55,811 nt of DNA. Origin: Corynebacterium meitnerae. GTDB taxonomy: Bacteria; Actinomycetota; Actinomycetes; Mycobacteriales; Mycobacteriaceae. The position numbers and the translations under genes were made by a program. Below, piece after piece: positions 48,043-55,811 of this stretch. The stretch spans positions 1 through 55,811 of the forward strand of contig NZ_JAKMUS010000015.1 in the NCBI RefSeq assembly GCF_027570075.1. The letters run 5' to 3'. The notes under the pieces were generated by a model. The model made no database searches, had not been told where the DNA came from, and was given only the letters and a program-made list of their open reading frames with translations. Positions within the stretch are counted from its first letter, which is position 1, and every line of letters begins with the position of its first letter.

Positions 48043-48711
48043 ATGTCGAACCCAGTTACTCACCCCGTCGCGCGCTCCCCGTACCCGTACCTGCTGGCGG
48101 TGTTCTGCGCAGTTTTCCTCATCTCCAACATCACCGCGCAGAAGGGCGTTGAGTTGGGGCCGCTCGTTACCGATGGCGCGTTCTTCCTCTTCCCCATCTC
48201 CTACGTCATCGGCGACGTCATCGCTGAGGTCTATGGCTTCAAAACCGCGCGTCGCGCCGTGTTCACCGGTTTCGGTGTTGCGCTGCTGGCCGTGGCGTCC
48301 TTCTACATCGCCATCTGGCTGCCGGCCGCTGGTTTCTACGACATGCAGGACACCTTCTCCGCTGTCTTGGGTCTGCTGCCGCGCATCATCCTCGCATCGC
48401 TGACCGGCTATGTTGTGGGCCAGCTGCTCAACGCGTGGGTGCTGCAGAAGATGAAGGATCGCTTCGGCAAAGACCGCCTGTGGGCGCGTCTGATTGGCTC
48501 CACCATCGTTGGTGAATTCGCCGATACACTGTTGTTCTGCTCCATCGCCGCTGGTGTGATTGGTGTTGACTCGGTGGGCACGTTCGTGAACTACGTTGTG
48601 GTTGGCTTCCTGTGGAAGACCCTCATGGAGGTAGTCCTGCTGCCGATTACCTACCCGACCATCGCCGCCGTGCGCCGGGCGGAAGAACGTGCGAGTGCGG
48701 TGGTGGCTTAG
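48043..48711 (+). CDS. yhhQ: Queuosine precursor transporter (VUT/YhhQ family)
   Basis: 222 aa from the ATG at 48043. Six membrane helices; family landmarks are LLAVFCAVFLISNITAQK, FPISYVIGDVIAEVYGFK and the SLTGYVVGQLLNAW and GEFADTLLFCSIAA helices. It imports preQ0/preQ1 or related precursors for tRNA modification. It diverges from gluQ and lies 0.8 kb from tgt, consistent with salvage of queuosine precursors. Confidence 0.9.
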   Translation: MSNPVTHPVARSPYPYLLAVFCAVFLISNITAQKGVELGPLVTDGAFFLFPISYVIGDVIAEVYGFKTARRAVFTGFGVALLAVASFYIAIWLPAAGFYDMQDTFSAVLGLLPRIILASLTGYVVGQLLNAWVLQKMKDRFGKDRLWARLIGSTIVGEFADTLLFCSIAAGVIGVDSVGTFVNYVVVGFLWKTLMEVVLLPITYPTIAAVRRAEERASAVVA

Positions 48712-48731
48712 CCCCAGGTTCGCATTATCTA

Positions 48732-48761
48732 ACATGGCCCCAGGAGCGACCTGGGCCATGT
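48732..48761. terminator. Hairpin between yhhQ and vapC
   Basis: ACATGGCCCCAGG pairs with ACCTGGGCCATGT with one bulged base and a short loop. It lies between convergent genes; T-runs are weak on both sides, so it may be a moderate bidirectional terminator. Confidence 0.5.
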
Positions 48762-48807
48762 CGGGGGCGCGAGGCCGAAACTGTCAGATATATCGGATGC
48801 CTGACGC

Positions 48808-49227
48808 TTAGGCCGACCATGGATTAATGCAGGGCACTCCGAATGAGGTGAAATCACGCTCATTTCGGGTCACCACGGTGAGACCGTGCAACTGTGCCGT
48901 GGCTGCGATGAATGAATCCGCTAAAGGTCGAGGATCATTCACATGCATGCGCGCGGCGTACCCGGCCACGGCATCGTCGAAAGGCAAGATCCGTCCCGCG
49001 AAAGTGGGCTTCACCTGGTTTTCCAGCCACGCACGCAGCATTTTCCCTTGGGCTGGATCGCGCTGCTCCTTCAGTGCGACTCCAAGCTCGAGCTCAAAAA
49101 CCGTAACAGCGGAAAGAAATTGCTCTACGAGCGGGTGCTTTTCGGACCAGGCCAACACTCCAGGATCAACCTTCAAGGCTGGCTTGCGCAGTTCGCTCAC
49201 CACATTTGTGTCTAGCAAGAAGCTCAT
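48808..49227 (-). CDS. vapC: PIN-domain toxin, VapC type
   Basis: 139 aa. PIN-domain acidic residues: Asp6 in FLLDTNVVSELRK, the Glu of TVFELELGV, the Asp of RPLADSFIAATA and the TRNERDF end. Probably a ribonuclease acting on tRNA or rRNA. It overlaps the antitoxin gene by 4 nt. The nearest T/A relatives pair PIN toxins with Phd/YefM-type antitoxins, as here. Confidence 0.88.
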   Translation of the reverse strand: MSFLLDTNVVSELRKPALKVDPGVLAWSEKHPLVEQFLSAVTVFELELGVALKEQRDPAQGKMLRAWLENQVKPTFAGRILPFDDAVAGYAARMHVNDPRPLADSFIAATAQLHGLTVVTRNERDFTSFGVPCINPWSA

Positions 49228-49463
49228 AAATCGGGGACCCTGGGCTCAAAATCCATACGGGTCGGCGCAAACTCGATGTCATCTTCCATATGCAGGCGGT
49301 TCGCCCAGTTGACCGTATCCCCCAAAAGCTCCTCATATCGCTCCACCGATAACAGCACATGAGACGCACGGCCGCGGTCCGTAATTACCACCGGCCCATC
49401 TAGTGCCGCACGTTTAGCAGCGCTGACATCGCGGTTAAATTCTCGCGCGCTAAGTGTTGTCAT
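49224..49463 (-). CDS. Antitoxin, Phd/YefM family
   Basis: 79 aa. The N-terminal DNA-binding part is TLSAREFNRDVSAAKRAALDGPVVITDRGRASHVLLSVERYEELL, the usual Phd/YefM core; the acidic C-terminus (DIEFAPTRMDFEPRVPDL) would bind the toxin. It precedes vapC in a two-gene operon. A perfect palindrome lies just upstream of its start. Confidence 0.88.
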   Translation of the reverse strand: MTTLSAREFNRDVSAAKRAALDGPVVITDRGRASHVLLSVERYEELLGDTVNWANRLHMEDDIEFAPTRMDFEPRVPDL

Positions 49464-49474
49464 CTCACACCTCC

Positions 49475-49492
49475 TGTAGGTACATACCTACA
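49475..49492. promoter_or_regulatory. Operator of the toxin-antitoxin operon
   Basis: TGTAGGTACATACCTACA is a perfect 18-bp palindrome 11 nt upstream of the antitoxin ATG, partly between the ribosome site (AGGAG on the minus strand) and the promoter. It suits autorepression by the antitoxin. Confidence 0.75.
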
Positions 49493-49504
49493 TCTTAGGA
49501 AGTT

Positions 49505-50752
49505 TTAGCGCCCCGCGTAATAGCGCCCGAGGAACTCGTCGCGGTAGGCCTCGTAGTCACCGGCGTCGATGGCGGCGCGGATGTTGTCCACCAGGCGGAT
49601 CATGAATTCGAGGTTGTGCATGGTGCACAGGGTGCCAGCGAGGAATTCCTTCGCGCGCAGGAGGTGGTGGATGTAGGCACGGGAGTAGTTCTCGGAGACG
49701 TAGCCGCCGAATTCCTCGTCCACGCCGGAGAAGTCACGGCGGAAGCGGGCGGCCATGAGGTTCATGCGGCCATCGAGGGTGTACACGCCACCGCGGCGGC
49801 CGAGGCGGGTGGGGGCGACGCAGTCGAAGGTATCGGCGCCAGCCTCGATGGCGGTGAACAAGTCATCCGGCTCGGAGATGCCCAGCAGGTGCCGGGGCTT
49901 ATCCTCCGGCAGTTCGTCTGTAACCCAGCCGACGATGGTGCCCAGGTTTTCCTTCTCCAGAGCACCACCGATGCCGAAGCCACCGAAGCCGCGGCGGCCT
50001 TCAGCGCGGGCTTCCTCATCAAGGGCAAGAAGACCACGGGTGGCCTGGCGGCGTAGGTCCTCATACTGCGCGCCCTGCACCACACCCCACAGGGACTGGA
50101 GTGGCTTGTCCGGGCGGGCCTGGGTGAGGCGCTCGTGCTCAAGCAAGCAGCGGCGGGCCCACTGGTGGGTGCGCTCCACGGAATGTTCCTGGTAGGCGCG
50201 GGTGTCCACGAGGGTGGTCAGCTCGTCGAAGGCGAACATGATGTCCGCACCCAGCTGGTGCTGGATCTGCATGGACACTTCCGGGGTGAAGCGGTGGGAG
50301 GAGCCGTCGATGAAGGATTTGAAGTCCACGCCGTCATCGTCGACACGCGCCATGCGTTCCTTGTTGGCGGCGCGGATGTCCTCATCGGTCAACCCGGCGA
50401 CATCCATGGCCAGGACTTTCTTGAAGCCGACGCCCAGGCTCATCACCTGGAAGCCGCCGGAATCGGTGTAGGTGGGGCCATGCCAGTTTTCAAAGGCAGC
50501 CACGCCGCCTGCCTCATCAACGATGTCGGGGCCGGGCTGAAGATACAGGTGATACGCGTTCGACAGAATCGCCTGGGCACCGGTCTGACGGACCTGCTCC
50601 GGAGTCAGAGTTTTCACCGTGGCTTTGGTGGCCACCGGGATGAACGCGGGCGTTTGAATCGGGCCGTGGGGCGTATGGATGGTGCCGGTGCGGCCGTGGC
50701 GGCCGGGTTCGCTATAAAGCGTTGTGCGCAGTTCAAACGTGGTGTCGGTCAT
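49505..50752 (-). CDS. tgt: tRNA-guanine transglycosylase lacking zinc-binding cysteines
   Basis: 415 aa TIM-barrel enzyme that swaps guanine 34 for a queuosine precursor. Active-site residues are present: Asp97 (TDSGGFQVMS), Asp175/Glu177 region FDELTT, VVQGAQYEDLR, GFGIGGAL, and the nucleophile Asp310 in FDCVAPTRLGRRGG. The zinc site DCDCYTC of typical bacterial TGT reads FGGYVS here: the three Cys are Phe348, Gly350 and Ser353, while the fourth ligand His379 (MHN) remains. It overlaps the MMPL gene by 4 nt and is therefore probably co-transcribed with it. Confidence 0.92.
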   Translation of the reverse strand: MTDTTFELRTTLYSEPGRHGRTGTIHTPHGPIQTPAFIPVATKATVKTLTPEQVRQTGAQAILSNAYHLYLQPGPDIVDEAGGVAAFENWHGPTYTDSGGFQVMSLGVGFKKVLAMDVAGLTDEDIRAANKERMARVDDDGVDFKSFIDGSSHRFTPEVSMQIQHQLGADIMFAFDELTTLVDTRAYQEHSVERTHQWARRCLLEHERLTQARPDKPLQSLWGVVQGAQYEDLRRQATRGLLALDEEARAEGRRGFGGFGIGGALEKENLGTIVGWVTDELPEDKPRHLLGISEPDDLFTAIEAGADTFDCVAPTRLGRRGGVYTLDGRMNLMAARFRRDFSGVDEEFGGYVSENYSRAYIHHLLRAKEFLAGTLCTMHNLEFMIRLVDNIRAAIDAGDYEAYRDEFLGRYYAGR

Positions 50753-53154
50753 GCGGGAACTCCTTGGGATTCAAACTGACGCTCGAGCGCTTCGCCCTCG
50801 ACGTCCAAGTCGGGCAGGATGCGGTCGAGCCACGCGGGCATCCACCACGCGGTGGTGCCCAGCAGGAACATGGTGGCGGGGACGAGGGCCATGCGGACAA
50901 AGAAAGCGTCGAAAAGCACGGCGGCGCCGAGCGCGAAGCCGAAGATTTGAATGAACGGCAACGGCTGGTCGATGAAGGCGACGAAGACGGAGATCATGAT
51001 GATCGCCGCCGCGGTGACCACGCGCGCACCGCGGGCGAAGCCTTCGACGGTGGAGTGCTCGACGGCCGCGAGGATCGCATCGGCGTCATCGTTTGCTTGT
51101 CGACGCCGCGTGTACTCCTCCCTCATCCGCGTAACCAAAAAGACCTGATAGTCCATGGCCAGGCCAAAGGTCACGCCGATGAGCAGGATCGGAAGGAAGG
51201 ACAGAATCGGGCCCGGGGTGTTAACCAAGCCGGTGAGACCGTTCTGGAAGACCTCGACCGTGACGCCAAAGGCCGCGCCGACAGACAGCAAGAAGCCCAA
51301 ACCAGCGACGAGCGGCACGAGCAGTGACCGGAAGACGAGGATAAGCAGCACGATGGCCAGGCCCACCACGATAGCCAGGTAGAGAGGCATCGCGGCGGCG
51401 AGCTCCTCGGTGATGTCCATCTGCACCGCGGTGAAGCCGGTGAGTCCGATCTCGGCGCCGGTGGCGTCCTCAATCTCCGCGTCCGTCTCGCGCAGAGCGT
51501 GAGCGATGTCGACGGTGTACTGGTCATCCGGCCCCGTCGCTGGGCTGGCCAGAATCTGAGCGGCCATCATGTCATCGCTGACACCGGCCAGCTGAGCGTG
51601 GATGATGCCGTTGACACTGCCGGCGCGCTCCATCGCGTAGATGAACGTGGCCAGGGCCGCCTTCTTCTGGTCGCTGTCCACCGCCTCATCCGGGATGGAA
51701 TCCATGTACGGCTTCAAGGCCTCCGAGTCTGGGTTAGCACTGTGGCCGTCCACGATGAGGAGGAACGGCGCATTCACGCCCTCACCGAAGCCTTCCGCCA
51801 TGAGGTCGGCGGACTTGCGCTGGGTGGTGTCCTTGTCACCATTGGCGTCCGACGGCAGCGACATCTCCATGCCCAGCACCGGAATACTCAAACCACCAAG
51901 GATGAGCACCACGACGACCATGACCAGCGCCGGAGCACGCTTGATGGTGTTGATCCAGCTGCGGCCAAGGGAGCGGGTGTTCAGGTCCTTCGCCGGGCGC
52001 TTGCCCGGGCCGGGGTTACCAGCCAGGCCAGGGATCTTGGCGGCGAACATCTTGTCGCCGAGCAGCCCCATGAGTGCCGGCAACAGAGTGATAGCCACGA
52101 GCACCGCGATGACCACGGTGACAGCGGCGGACAGACCCATCCAGGTGAGGAACTCAATGCGCGCGAGCACCAACGCCACCAAGGCGGTGAACACCGTGGC
52201 ACCGGCGAACACCACTGAGGAACCCGCCGTACCCACCGCCAAACCGGCCGCTTCCGGGCCGGGGAGGCGGCGGCGTTCCGCGCGGTAGCGAGACAGGATG
52301 AACAACGCGTAGTCAATGCCCACCGCCAGGCCGATCATCACGGCCATCGTCGGTGTGACCTCATTGAGCTCCACCCACCGGGTGGCCAGGAGCGTGAGGA
52401 AGGTGCCCAGACCCACGCCCAGCACCGCCGTGATCACCGGCATACCGGCGGCCATCAGCGAGCCGAAGGTGACAATCATGACCACGAAAGCAACGGCGAT
52501 GCCCACCACCTCAGAGGTGGCCTTGATCTCAATCGGATCACCAAAACCAGGCCCGCCGGCCTCCACCTGCAGGCCCGCGTCGCGGCCGATGCGCAGCGCT
52601 TCGTTGACCACCTCGCGCTCCTCATCGGTGACCTGCATGGAGGTCTCCGCGCCGAATTCGAAGGTGGTGTAGCCGATCCTGCCGTCGTCCGAAACCAAAC
52701 GAATATTGTGTGCGTCCGCCTTGGCACGCTCTTCCGGCATGCCCATCTGCGTCATCTGGGAAACAATCTGCTCAGAAAGCTGCTGGTTCACCTCAACCGG
52801 ATTGCCAAAACGCGTGGTGCCGGTCAGCCCCTCCAAGTTGTCACGGATGTAGCCGACCGTGGCATCAATCGCCTGCATATTCTGCGGTTCATCTAGGCGC
52901 TGCCCCTCCGGAGCGGCGAACACAAGATTCACTCCCGGTGCCTGCACCGGGTCTGACTGATCGGGGAAATTCTCCTGCAGCGACACCAACGCATCAATCG
53001 ACGGCGTGCCCGAAATAGCAAAGTCGGAGGACAGCGGCTTCATCAAACTCAGCGCGCCCGCCATACCTGCGGCAAACAGAATCACCCAGGCGACAATGAC
53101 CTTCCACTTGTTCAGGAAGGACCACTTACCCAGCCGGTACAGGATCGTCGCCAC
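50749..53154 (-). CDS. MMPL/RND-family transporter
   Basis: About 801 aa from the GTG at 53154 (AGGGAG upstream); a longer frame would run through a hairpin and is not credible. Two blocks of six membrane helices with large external loops. The MMPL proton-relay motifs are GLAVGIDYALFILSRYRAERR and GVTFGLAMDYQVFLVTRMREEY. It may export lipids or drugs, as YdfJ-like members do. Corynebacterial MMPL proteins of this size differ from the mycolate exporters CmpL1-4, so the substrate is unknown. First gene of a two-gene unit with tgt. Confidence 0.88.
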   Translation of the reverse strand: MATILYRLGKWSFLNKWKVIVAWVILFAAGMAGALSLMKPLSSDFAISGTPSIDALVSLQENFPDQSDPVQAPGVNLVFAAPEGQRLDEPQNMQAIDATVGYIRDNLEGLTGTTRFGNPVEVNQQLSEQIVSQMTQMGMPEERAKADAHNIRLVSDDGRIGYTTFEFGAETSMQVTDEEREVVNEALRIGRDAGLQVEAGGPGFGDPIEIKATSEVVGIAVAFVVMIVTFGSLMAAGMPVITAVLGVGLGTFLTLLATRWVELNEVTPTMAVMIGLAVGIDYALFILSRYRAERRRLPGPEAAGLAVGTAGSSVVFAGATVFTALVALVLARIEFLTWMGLSAAVTVVIAVLVAITLLPALMGLLGDKMFAAKIPGLAGNPGPGKRPAKDLNTRSLGRSWINTIKRAPALVMVVVVLILGGLSIPVLGMEMSLPSDANGDKDTTQRKSADLMAEGFGEGVNAPFLLIVDGHSANPDSEALKPYMDSIPDEAVDSDQKKAALATFIYAMERAGSVNGIIHAQLAGVSDDMMAAQILASPATGPDDQYTVDIAHALRETDAEIEDATGAEIGLTGFTAVQMDITEELAAAMPLYLAIVVGLAIVLLILVFRSLLVPLVAGLGFLLSVGAAFGVTVEVFQNGLTGLVNTPGPILSFLPILLIGVTFGLAMDYQVFLVTRMREEYTRRRQANDDADAILAAVEHSTVEGFARGARVVTAAAIIMISVFVAFIDQPLPFIQIFGFALGAAVLFDAFFVRMALVPATMFLLGTTAWWMPAWLDRILPDLDVEGEALERQFESQGVPA

Positions 53155-53174
53155 AAGGCTCCCTTCACACGAAA

Positions 53175-53243
53175 AAGAAGTTCGTGGTTTAGCGGTAAAA
53201 ACGGCGGTTATCCACCGAATTTTACCCAAACCACGAACTTCTT
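53175..53243 (-). terminator. Long hairpin after tRNA-Ser(CGA)
   Basis: 16-bp perfect arms AAGAAGTTCGTGGTTT (53175-53190) and AAACCACGAACTTCTT (53228-53243), an inner stem GGTAAAA/TTTTACC, and on the minus strand a terminal CTTCTTTTTCG. It begins 6 nt after the tRNA and ends 21 nt before the MMPL gene start. It is longer than most tRNA terminators. Confidence 0.75.
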
Positions 53244-53248
53244 GAAAT

Positions 53249-53339
53249 TGGCGGTAGCGGCGGGATTTGAACCCGCGGAGGTTTTACCCTCACTCGCTTT
53301 CGAGGCGAGTACCTTCGGCCGCTCGGACACGCTACCGCC
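53249..53339 (-). tRNA. tRNA-Ser (CGA)
   Basis: Acceptor GGCGGTA / TACCGCC with discriminator A, anticodon stem CTCGC-CTCGAAA-GCGAG with anticodon CGA (reads UCG), the long variable arm typical of serine, and T-arm CGCGGGTTCAAATCCCGCC. CCA is not encoded. Confidence 0.93.
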
Positions 53340-53388
53340 AAACAGAGTAACGGCAACGCGGCCGGGGAGCCAAATTTCCTATAGAAGT

Positions 53389-53601
53389 TTAAGCCTCGTC
53401 GCGCTTGTCCTGGATCTTGGCAGCGACCTCGTTGAACTTGTCCTTCGCGGCCTCCCCAGCCTCGGACACCTTGTCGCGGACCTCACCAGCAAGCTGGTCA
53501 GCCTTGCCCTCGTTCTCCAGGCCCTTGTCGTCGGTCAGGTTGCCCAGAGCTTCCTTGCCCTTGCCCTTGAGCTTGTCAGCGGCAGCATCAAAATCAGCCA
53601 T
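53389..53601 (-). CDS. CsbD-family stress protein
   Basis: 70 aa, highly charged, with the CsbD pattern DKLKGKGKEALGNLTDDKGLENEGKADQLAGEVRDK. Small hydrophilic proteins of this family are induced by general stress in many bacteria. It is a single gene, divergent from none of its neighbours, with AGGAGA before the ATG at 53601. Function unknown. Confidence 0.9.
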   Translation of the reverse strand: MADFDAAADKLKGKGKEALGNLTDDKGLENEGKADQLAGEVRDKVSEAGEAAKDKFNEVAAKIQDKRDEA

Positions 53602-53705
53602 GATCTCTCCTTTAAATCTCGTTTGTAACAGTGGGCCCCATGGTAGGGACGATCACCTGCCTAATGGGTAACAATTCAGTGTCAATCCACACAGGAAGCG
53701 CCTGA

Positions 53706-54167
53706 TCAGCGCAAACGCTCAAAGAACTCCGTCATCAAACCGGCGGTTTCAGCTTCCAGGACGCCGCCGCGTACTTCGACGGTGTGGAGGTGGGTGGGGT
53801 CCCGCAAGACGTCGATAAGCGATCCGACTGCTCCCGTTTTTGGCTCATACGCGCCGAAAACAAGCGAGCTCACACGCGCGCCCAGCACAGCTCCCGCGCA
53901 CATCGTGCACGGCTCAAGCGTGACGACGAGTTCACACCCCTCCAACCGCCACGACCCCAGCGCCTCCGCCGCGGCCCGCATAGCGACGATCTCCGCGTGC
54001 CCCGCCGGATCCTGATCACACTCGCGCCGGTTCGTCCCCGTGGCAATCTCGCGGCCATCCGGGCCGTAAATCACCGCGCCGACCGGAATATCCCCCGGCG
54101 GAGTGGTGCGCGCAACCTCGATGGCGCGGCGCATCCGCTCCTGCGCGCGACGTTGAAGCTGACTCAC
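53706..54167 (-). CDS. tadA: tRNA-specific adenosine deaminase
   Basis: 153 aa, converts the wobble adenosine of tRNA-Arg(ACG) to inosine. Zinc site and catalysis: His57 and Glu59 (AGHAEIVAM), Cys87 and Cys90 (EPCTMCAGAV). It overlaps the upstream gene by 4 nt and forms an operon with it. Confidence 0.93.
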   Translation of the reverse strand: MSQLQRRAQERMRRAIEVARTTPPGDIPVGAVIYGPDGREIATGTNRRECDQDPAGHAEIVAMRAAAEALGSWRLEGCELVVTLEPCTMCAGAVLGARVSSLVFGAYEPKTGAVGSLIDVLRDPTHLHTVEVRGGVLEAETAGLMTEFFERLR

Positions 54168-54652
54168 TGGAGCGCGTCATCCAGTTCATCCGCGAAGCCG
54201 AGTTCCTCAGCGATGGCCTCAATGGTGGCGGAGGGGTCCGCCATCGGGTCATCCACGAGCACCGCGAGGACCTCCTCCGACAAGCCAATATCCTCCAGAA
54301 TGGCAAAGTCCCCGTCAGCCCAACCATCGACATTATCCAGCTCATCCGGATCAATCTCCGGGATCTCTAGCCCTGCCTGATCACAGATGTCAGCAGCGAA
54401 ATCATCATCCACCGCCATCGTCACATCGGAGATCAGCACACGGACGCGCGATGGCCCCGGCCGCACGATGACCAGGTACTCCTCTTCCACGTTGAGGAGC
54501 GCAAACGCCGCCCCCTCACTCCGCAGGCCACGAACAGCCTGGACAGAGGCACCCAACGTCTCAAACCGGTCCTCAAACTCCGCCACATGCCAGCCGCCAT
54601 CACGCTGCGCAACGGTCACGGCGTAGCCCTCTTCGAACCCTGTCTGACTCAT
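54164..54652 (-). CDS. tRNA adenosine deaminase-associated protein
   Basis: About 162 aa from the ATG at 54652; the longer frame reaches into the divergent tyrA promoter. The sequence is acidic (pDPDELDNVDGWADGDF-like middle, C-terminal helix DDPMADPSATIEAIAEELGF). It belongs to the family found directly upstream of tadA in many actinobacteria and is named for that neighbourhood. The role is unproven; coupling to tadA (ATGA overlap) suggests a linked function. Confidence 0.85.
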   Translation of the reverse strand: MSQTGFEEGYAVTVAQRDGGWHVAEFEDRFETLGASVQAVRGLRSEGAAFALLNVEEEYLVIVRPGPSRVRVLISDVTMAVDDDFAADICDQAGLEIPEIDPDELDNVDGWADGDFAILEDIGLSEEVLAVLVDDPMADPSATIEAIAEELGFADELDDALQ

Positions 54653-54691
54653 GTCTAGTGAGATTACTCGGGTTATGGAAAACTTGTCAGC

Positions 54692-55750
54692 GTGATCGAC
54701 CAACTCCGCCCTGACTCCATTTCACGCGCGCAGCGCGACCTTCCACCCATTTGCATCGTGGGCCTAGGACTCATCGGCGGATCTATCATGCGCGACCTCG
54801 CGGCCGAGGACATCAGCGTTTTCGGCTACACCCACACCAAGGCCGGCGTGCGTGCCGCGACCCGTGAGGGCTTTGACGCCCACAATGACCTCACCGCAGT
54901 ACTGTCCCGCGCCTCAGCCTCCAACGCCTTGATCATCATCGCCGTGCCCATGCACGCCGTGGAAGACGTCCTCGACGCCATTGCCATGTATGCACCGAAC
55001 TGCGGAGTCACCGACGTGGTCAGCGTCAAGCAGGGTGTCTATGAACTCATCCAGCAACGCGGTATGCAGCCGCGCTACGTCGGCGGCCACCCCATGTCCG
55101 GCACGGAGGACTCCGGCTGGGGCGCCTCCAAGCAAGGCCTGTTCAAGCGCGCCGCCTGGGCCATCACCTACGACTACGCCGTGGAATGCGAAGAGGCTGG
55201 CCTGCCCGTCCCCCGCGACTGGATTGAGCTGTTCCGCCACGTGTGCAAGCTCGCCCGCATCTGCGGTGCCGAGGCCGTGCCGGTATCCGTGGCCAAGCAC
55301 GACGAGGCCGTCGCCCGCGTCTCCCACCTGCCTCACGTGCTGGCGGAAGCACTCTCCATTGTTGGGGACCGCGGTGGCACCCTCGCCCAGTCCCTCGCAG
55401 CCGGCTCCTTCCGTGGCGCCACCCGCGTCGCTAGCACCGAACCTGAACTCGTGCGCGCCATGTGCGAAACCAACGCTGACGCCGTGGTGAAAACCCTCGA
55501 CGAGATCCTGGAGCTGCTTCACAGCGCCCGCGATTCCCTCTCTACCCACACCCCCTCCATCGAGCAGCTCGCCGGCGCCGGCTACCGCGCCTCCACCCGC
55601 ATGGGTGCCCGCCACGGCGCCCGCAGCGAGTCCGTCTCCCCCATCAAGATTTCCTCCCGCCCCGTCATGCGCGTCCAACTCGGCGCACACGGGTGGGTGA
55701 AAGCGCTCAAGCAGACCGAGTCACTCGGTGGACGTATCGACGTCTTCTAG
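54692..55750 (+). CDS. tyrA: Prephenate/arogenate dehydrogenase
   Basis: 352 aa, GTG start. The NAD(P)-binding loop is CIVGLGLIGGSIMRDL near residue 22; the catalytic His is in GGHPMSGTEDSGWGA, and the helical dimerisation domain follows (KHDEAVARVSHLPHVLAEAL). It catalyses the dehydrogenase step of tyrosine synthesis; in C. glutamicum the enzyme prefers arogenate and NADP. There is no ribosome site before the GTG. Divergent from the tadA operon across 39 bp. Downstream of the stop CTCGCTCCCGC occurs twice. Confidence 0.93.
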   Translation: MIDQLRPDSISRAQRDLPPICIVGLGLIGGSIMRDLAAEDISVFGYTHTKAGVRAATREGFDAHNDLTAVLSRASASNALIIIAVPMHAVEDVLDAIAMYAPNCGVTDVVSVKQGVYELIQQRGMQPRYVGGHPMSGTEDSGWGASKQGLFKRAAWAITYDYAVECEEAGLPVPRDWIELFRHVCKLARICGAEAVPVSVAKHDEAVARVSHLPHVLAEALSIVGDRGGTLAQSLAAGSFRGATRVASTEPELVRAMCETNADAVVKTLDEILELLHSARDSLSTHTPSIEQLAGAGYRASTRMGARHGARSESVSPIKISSRPVMRVQLGAHGWVKALKQTESLGGRIDVF

Positions 55751-55811
55751 GCCCCGAACCTCGCTCCCGCAGCTCGCTCCCGCGTGCATCGGTGTAAAAA
55801 ACTACATTGCT

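Noticed and set aside
48712..48807. Third copy of the core-hairpin family
   Set aside because: It has CCCCAGG but not the 16-nt core, and the hairpin is a simple terminator-like stem.

Overview
The window is a high-GC actinobacterial sequence. From about 8.9 kb to the end it reads as a typical Corynebacterium chromosome segment. The gene string aspT, dnaX, ybaB, recR, gatD/murT, a DnaQ-like gene, leuA, lysC, asd, sigC, katA is one I recognise from corynebacteria, and it carries a one-piece MrpA/B antiporter subunit, the small SRP RNA and a leuA leader peptide. The first ~7.3 kb look foreign to that backbone. They hold an end-truncated AAA ATPase gene behind two palindromes, an nrdI-nrdE-nrdF ribonucleotide reductase operon, a GTP-type PEP carboxykinase and an FMN reductase, and the proteins resemble other actinobacterial families more than corynebacterial ones. 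Between the two parts (about 7.3-8.65 kb) lie two different truncated transposase genes joined head to tail. The left part is therefore either laterally acquired DNA or the product of a rearrangement or assembly join at an IS.

The most interesting gene is nrdF (470-1498). Three of its four metal-binding glutamates are replaced by Gln121, Ser181 and Lys215, while the Asp, both His and the radical Tyr128 are kept. This is the QSK signature of the metal-free, DOPA-radical class Ie ribonucleotide reductase. It sits with its own nrdI and nrdE behind a pair of NrdR-like boxes 31 bp apart, and no nrdH is present.

Layout of the corynebacterial part. 8.9-18 kb: an LxxG-repeat membrane protein diverging from a six-gene Mrp cation/proton antiporter operon, then an HNH endonuclease gene. 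18-23 kb: katA, sigC, asd and lysC (with an internal start for the beta subunit). 22.8-26.6 kb: two tandem secreted, membrane-anchored paralogues. 26.7-30.2 kb: a DMT transporter, a DUF2871 protein and the attenuator-controlled leuA. 30.3-34.3 kb: an anchored Pro/Ala-rich protein, a DnaQ-fold/BRCT protein lacking catalytic acids, and MurT-GatD. 34.5-43.3 kb: recR, ybaB, dnaX, an ABC transporter with a divergent two-component system, aspT and the SRP RNA. 43.4-46.6 kb: a tRNA-Ser followed by a second pair of anchored surface paralogues. 46.7-53.3 kb: gluQ, the queuosine-precursor transporter yhhQ and tgt (queuosine tRNA modification), interrupted by a VapBC-type module and joined to an MMPL transporter, then a second tRNA-Ser. 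53.4-55.8 kb: a CsbD protein, tadA with its companion gene, and tyrA.

Other points of interest are a TGT that has lost its three zinc cysteines, a MurT without its Cys4 ribbon, two long hairpins between convergent genes that share an identical 16-nt core inside unrelated arms, a palindrome shared by the starts of gluQ and yhhQ, and a perfect 20-bp palindrome in front of a histidine kinase that has no sensor domain.
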